Shown one piece after another: positions 42,199 through 44,820 of a stretch of DNA of 44,820 nucleotides. A program made the translations under genes and the position numbers. The notes beneath the pieces were generated by a model. It was not told where the DNA came from and made no database searches. It saw nothing but the letters and a program-made list of their open reading frames with translations. The stretch's first letter is position 1; the number at the start of each line of letters is the position of its first letter. This DNA comes from Bacillota bacterium (GTDB lineage Bacteria; Bacillota; Clostridia; Acetivibrionales; DSM-1351): the NCBI GenBank assembly GCA_023444055.1, contig JAEZRV010000038.1, forward strand, positions 1 through 44,820, written 5' to 3'.

Positions 42199-42489
42199 TT
42201 ATAAGTTTTGTTTGATAATATTATCCAAAACATTCACATAATCTACAAAGGCCTTTTTTCCTTTTTCAGTCAAATTATATCTGGTTCGTGGTTTGTTGTT
42301 AAAGAAGTCTTTATTGATGGATAGGTATCCCGCCTCTTCTAATTTAGATATTTGAACACTTAAATTTCCATCTGTAGAATTTGTCAACTCTCTTACTTCC
42401 TTGAAGGTTTTTTCTCCTGTCATTAAGCAGGATACCACAGCAATTCTCAGTTTTGATTGAAATATATCTGGAATCGAATTTACGTCCAC
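42199..42489 (-). CDS. Winged-helix transcriptional regulator (HTH_34 type)
   Basis: From GTG 42489 the 96-residue protein begins MDVNSIPDIFQSKLRIAVVS and contains the winged helix: FKEVRELTNSTDGNLSVQIS (recognition helix), KLEEAGYLSINKDF, and the wing KPRTRYNLTEKGKKAF. This is the small PF13601-type MarR/PadR-like family. AGGGG is 8 bases before this GTG; a GTG at 42498 abuts the Shine-Dalgarno and is unsuitable. The upstream stop TAA and the GTG are one base apart, so translation is coupled. Such regulators usually control the membrane gene they travel with. Confidence 0.85.
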   Translation of the reverse strand: MDVNSIPDIFQSKLRIAVVSCLMTGEKTFKEVRELTNSTDGNLSVQISKLEEAGYLSINKDFFNNKPRTRYNLTEKGKKAFVDYVNVLDNIIKQNL

Positions 42490-42490
42490 A

Positions 42491-43144
42491 TTAATCACCC
42501 CTGACCTGACGTGATTTCAGGTAAAATCCTGTGTATAGGAATGAAAAGGGTAAGGCGATAGAGTGAATTAAATAAACAAAACTATCGGATGAAAAGATTT
42601 CTAAATTAGTCATTGAATATAGAACAGATATTATAATATAAATTATACCTAAAATTTTCAATTGCTTAAAACCAGTAAAAAGGTAAGTTGTGATTAATCC
42701 TATGGCAAAACTGAAAAGTGCTGTGGATAAACTATTTGTATGTACGCTAATACGTTCTATAGTACCTAAATAATCTGGTAAATCTATAGTAATTCTATTA
42801 GGTATTATGTTCATTGCCAAAACTAATAGCCATACCATCATCAAATGCTTTTCCAAACCAATTAAGGGGTTTTTCTTCGATACCCTTAAGTAAATAACAA
42901 CCGCTACTAAGGCAACAATCCCCGTAGGAAATATATAGCCTAATACAGGTGAAGCTTCATAAAACGGTGTTATTTTTTCGAAATTAGAAAAAATCAATAG
43001 CTGTACAATACTGCTGAAAACAAATAATATACCCCAGTAAATAAACAACCTACTAAAGGCTGCAAATGATTTGCTGGTGCGTTCCATGAGTCCTTTTATT
43101 AGGGAAATGTTTTCAACAGCTTCATTTAGAACCTTATCATTCAT
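42491..43144 (-). CDS. Multi-pass membrane protein paired with winged-helix regulator
   Basis: From ATG 43144 (GGAGATGATT upstream) the protein has 217 residues: a cytoplasmic helix of about 25 residues (MNDKVLNEAVENISLIKGLM) and six or so hydrophobic segments. No catalytic motif is seen. It forms a two-gene unit with the regulator that follows. Similar pairs are common in Firmicutes; their role is unclear. Confidence 0.7.
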   Translation of the reverse strand: MNDKVLNEAVENISLIKGLMERTSKSFAAFSRLFIYWGILFVFSSIVQLLIFSNFEKITPFYEASPVLGYIFPTGIVALVAVVIYLRVSKKNPLIGLEKHLMMVWLLVLAMNIIPNRITIDLPDYLGTIERISVHTNSLSTALFSFAIGLITTYLFTGFKQLKILGIIYIIISVLYSMTNLEIFSSDSFVYLIHSIALPFSFLYTGFYLKSRQVRGD

Positions 43145-43410
43145 ACAATCATCTCCATTAATAAATTTAAAGTACTTTATAATATAAAGTATAAATAAAG
43201 AATCAGGTATTGTCAATAAAAAATTGGTAAAAAATCAAACTATTATTTCTTTTACAATTCTTTTTGCATTTCACCAATCATGTTTGTGGGGTTAGATTTG
43301 CTGAGAGAGGTACCTGTACCAAAACACTTTTAATCATATTAATCTCCTTCCTCTCTGCCAGAATTACTGCTTATGCTATTTTTATATTTTTGCAAGCCTG
43401 AGGAAGTTTT

Positions 43411-43602
43411 TTATATAGGAATTACTTCATTATTTGATGTATTAATACAATTAAAAAATAAAGTTCCTGATAAAAGTCGGTCACTTCTAGATATTCTATT
43501 CCATCCATAGCCATAAAATAAATCTCTTAATAATATTTCCGCATTTTTAAGATTATCTATTTCTTTTTTTGCAATATCTTGTAGCTCACTAACATTTGAC
43601 AT
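43411..43602 (-). CDS. DUF1413 protein, C-terminally truncated by a nonsense change
   Basis: The ATG at 43602 follows GGGGG by 7 bases. MSNVSELQDIAKKEIDNLKN and LLRDLFYGYGWNRISRSDRL + LLSGTLFFN are typical of small DUF1413 proteins. The frame stops after VIPI with TAA, but the codons that follow in the same frame read KTSSGLQKYKN, the usual family ending after a glutamate (GAA to TAA). The surviving 63 residues lack this tail. Function of the family unknown. Confidence 0.65.
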   Translation of the reverse strand: MSNVSELQDIAKKEIDNLKNAEILLRDLFYGYGWNRISRSDRLLSGTLFFNCINTSNNEVIPI

Positions 43603-43650
43603 TTTATTAACCCCCATAAAACAATAACAATATAAACATATTGCTATCAA

Positions 43651-43954
43651 AATTGTATATCCTTAGGATATTTTTTTCAACAAAGTATACACATTTTTTA
43701 CCAAAAATTATTTAATTCCCATATGCTGATATTAATTGCAAATACTAAAACCATCAGTGTACTAAGGATATTAGTATTAATATCTTTTTGGGTCAGGCAC
43801 AGTAATGCTATGACTGTTCCCACCTTATATCTTGCTCACAATATCATATTCTGTTTCATCACAAAGCCGGGTTATAATTGTATTTAAATCATATATTCGC
43901 TTATAACCTTGATACTCTCAGCAACCTTCGTCCCAGATTGTAAAGTCTATCGTT
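43651..43954. other. Intergenic region with coding debris
   Basis: No gene is supported. On the minus strand a short frame near 43895-43835 reads NTIITRLCDETEYDIVSKI before a stop and could be debris. The plus-strand transposase remnant begins at the right end of this interval. Confidence 0.25.
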
Positions 43955-44768
43955 TCAAAAGATATCGAAAGAAGCAAAGGGATTACTTGAGGTACCTACT
44001 ATTAAAGTACTGGCAGATAAGGGATATGACAGCAATCAAGATATTCTGGACTGCTTGATGAATGGAACGATTGCAAATGTTTGTATAAAAGAAGAAAAGG
44101 ATGAGAGGGTTTTTACAATTGAATATGTAACTAATGAAATTGATGAAAAGACAAGAAAATCGACTGTTCCAGAAGATATTCAAAAATGTCTGCATGCTGG
44201 CGTTTTACCAGAATGTTATTAAGGCACATCGGTTAGTGTAGAGTTTCAAAAAAATGATGAAAGCATATTAAGCTGTTTCACCTTAAATGATGATGGAAGT
44301 GTAACCTGTCCGATGGGGAATAAACTTTTCGCTGCCAGAAAGAAAGGGAAACAAACCTATTATTCGAGCAAATTTGCTTGCAGGTTTTGTAGCAATAAAT
44401 GTACACCATCCAAGTTTAAGGTTGTCGCATTTGGACCAAATACAAAATATGTTCCTATCAGAATAAATTCATGCAGTAAGCGCCAATTGCCAATCATGCC
44501 AAGTGGTATAAAACTGCCAAACAACTTCAAGAAGAAAAGTGACACGAAGGTTCTAATAAGGATGAAGCACACCGATGAAATGACGACAAAACGAATGTGC
44601 CTTTCAGAGCATCCTTTTGGAACAATTAAATGGTACAATTATGGACATTATGTATTATGCAGAGGAAAAGAAATGGTGACAGCCGAGCTTGGTCTAAGTT
44701 TTCTTGCCTATAACATAAGAAGAGCAATCAATATTGTGGGAATAAAACAGATAATAGCAGTGATGTGA
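43955..44768 (+). pseudogene. IS1182-family transposase, C-terminal remnant with internal stop
   Basis: The frame reads ISKEAKGLLEVPTIKVLADK (the second catalytic Asp region, followed by GYDSNQDILDCLMNG), then TAA at 44219, then continues in the same frame with DDGSVTCPMGNKLFAARKKG, the Cys-rich segment, SEHPFGTIKWYNYGHYVLCR (catalytic Glu region) and AELGLSFLAYNIRRAINIVG to a stop at 44768. The 5' half is missing. It is a different lineage from the intact IS1182 element at 32781-34713. Confidence 0.75.
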
Positions 44769-44820
44769 TACTGCTATTCAATTAGTTATATTAAAATCTT
44801 TTCATATAATTCAATTTTTC

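Noticed and set aside
1..44820. CRISPR array, rRNA genes, replication origin
   Set aside because: I looked for regularly spaced repeats, rRNA-like sequence and dnaA-box clusters and saw none.

Overview
The window is low-GC Firmicutes DNA, most likely from a mesophilic cellulolytic clostridium of the Ruminiclostridium (Clostridium cellulolyticum / C. papyrosolvens) group. The reasons are a GH5 cellulase with a type I dockerin carrying the AID recognition segment, a cohesin-plus-dockerin surface protein, a secreted esterase with S-layer-like repeats, strong GGAGG ribosome binding sites, frequent TTG and GTG starts, and an anaerobic siroheme-dependent heme pathway.

Layout: 1-4.5 kb holds two secreted carbohydrate-active or surface proteins on the minus strand; the first runs off the left edge. 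4.7-15.8 kb is a near-complete heme locus made of two divergent units. The minus-strand unit hemA-sirC-hemC-cobA/hemD-hemB-hemL-cbiX takes glutamyl-tRNA to siroheme. The plus-strand unit nirJ1-nirJ2-ahbA-ahbB takes siroheme to heme by decarboxylation and radical-SAM chemistry. 16-21 kb holds a GNAT acetyltransferase, a decayed RCC1 gene, a Cel5D-like cellulase with a divergent AraC regulator, and a broken second copy of the cohesin-dockerin module. 21.5-26.9 kb holds a DUF4352-type lipo/secreted protein, an APC amino-acid permease and an 896-residue protein whose alpha/beta-hydrolase nucleophile position is a cysteine. 27-35.2 kb is accessory DNA: integrase fragments, orphan small genes, a TIR-like remnant, an IS4 remnant and one intact IS1182-family element. 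35.2-44.8 kb holds an XRE regulator and a run of minus-strand genes of families common in toxin-immunity arrays (pentapeptide, DUF4261, R2K ATP-grasp, metallophosphoesterase, a frameshifted SUKH protein), then a winged-helix regulator with a membrane protein, a truncated DUF1413 protein and an IS1182 transposase remnant.

The most interesting observation is a pair of about 90-nt leaders, roughly 80% identical, immediately before cbiX (minus strand, 5302-5391) and nirJ2 (plus strand, 13833-13921). Both fold into the same three-way-junction-like structure, and three base pairs differ by compensatory changes. In both, the only good Shine-Dalgarno sits upstream of the structure and the start codon six bases downstream, so folding would bring them together. 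This looks like an undescribed cis-regulatory RNA, possibly tetrapyrrole-responsive, linking the two halves of the pathway. In the nirJ2 copy the same segment also encodes a 22-residue cysteine-rich peptide.

All assignments come from reading the sequence and family knowledge; no database search was run.
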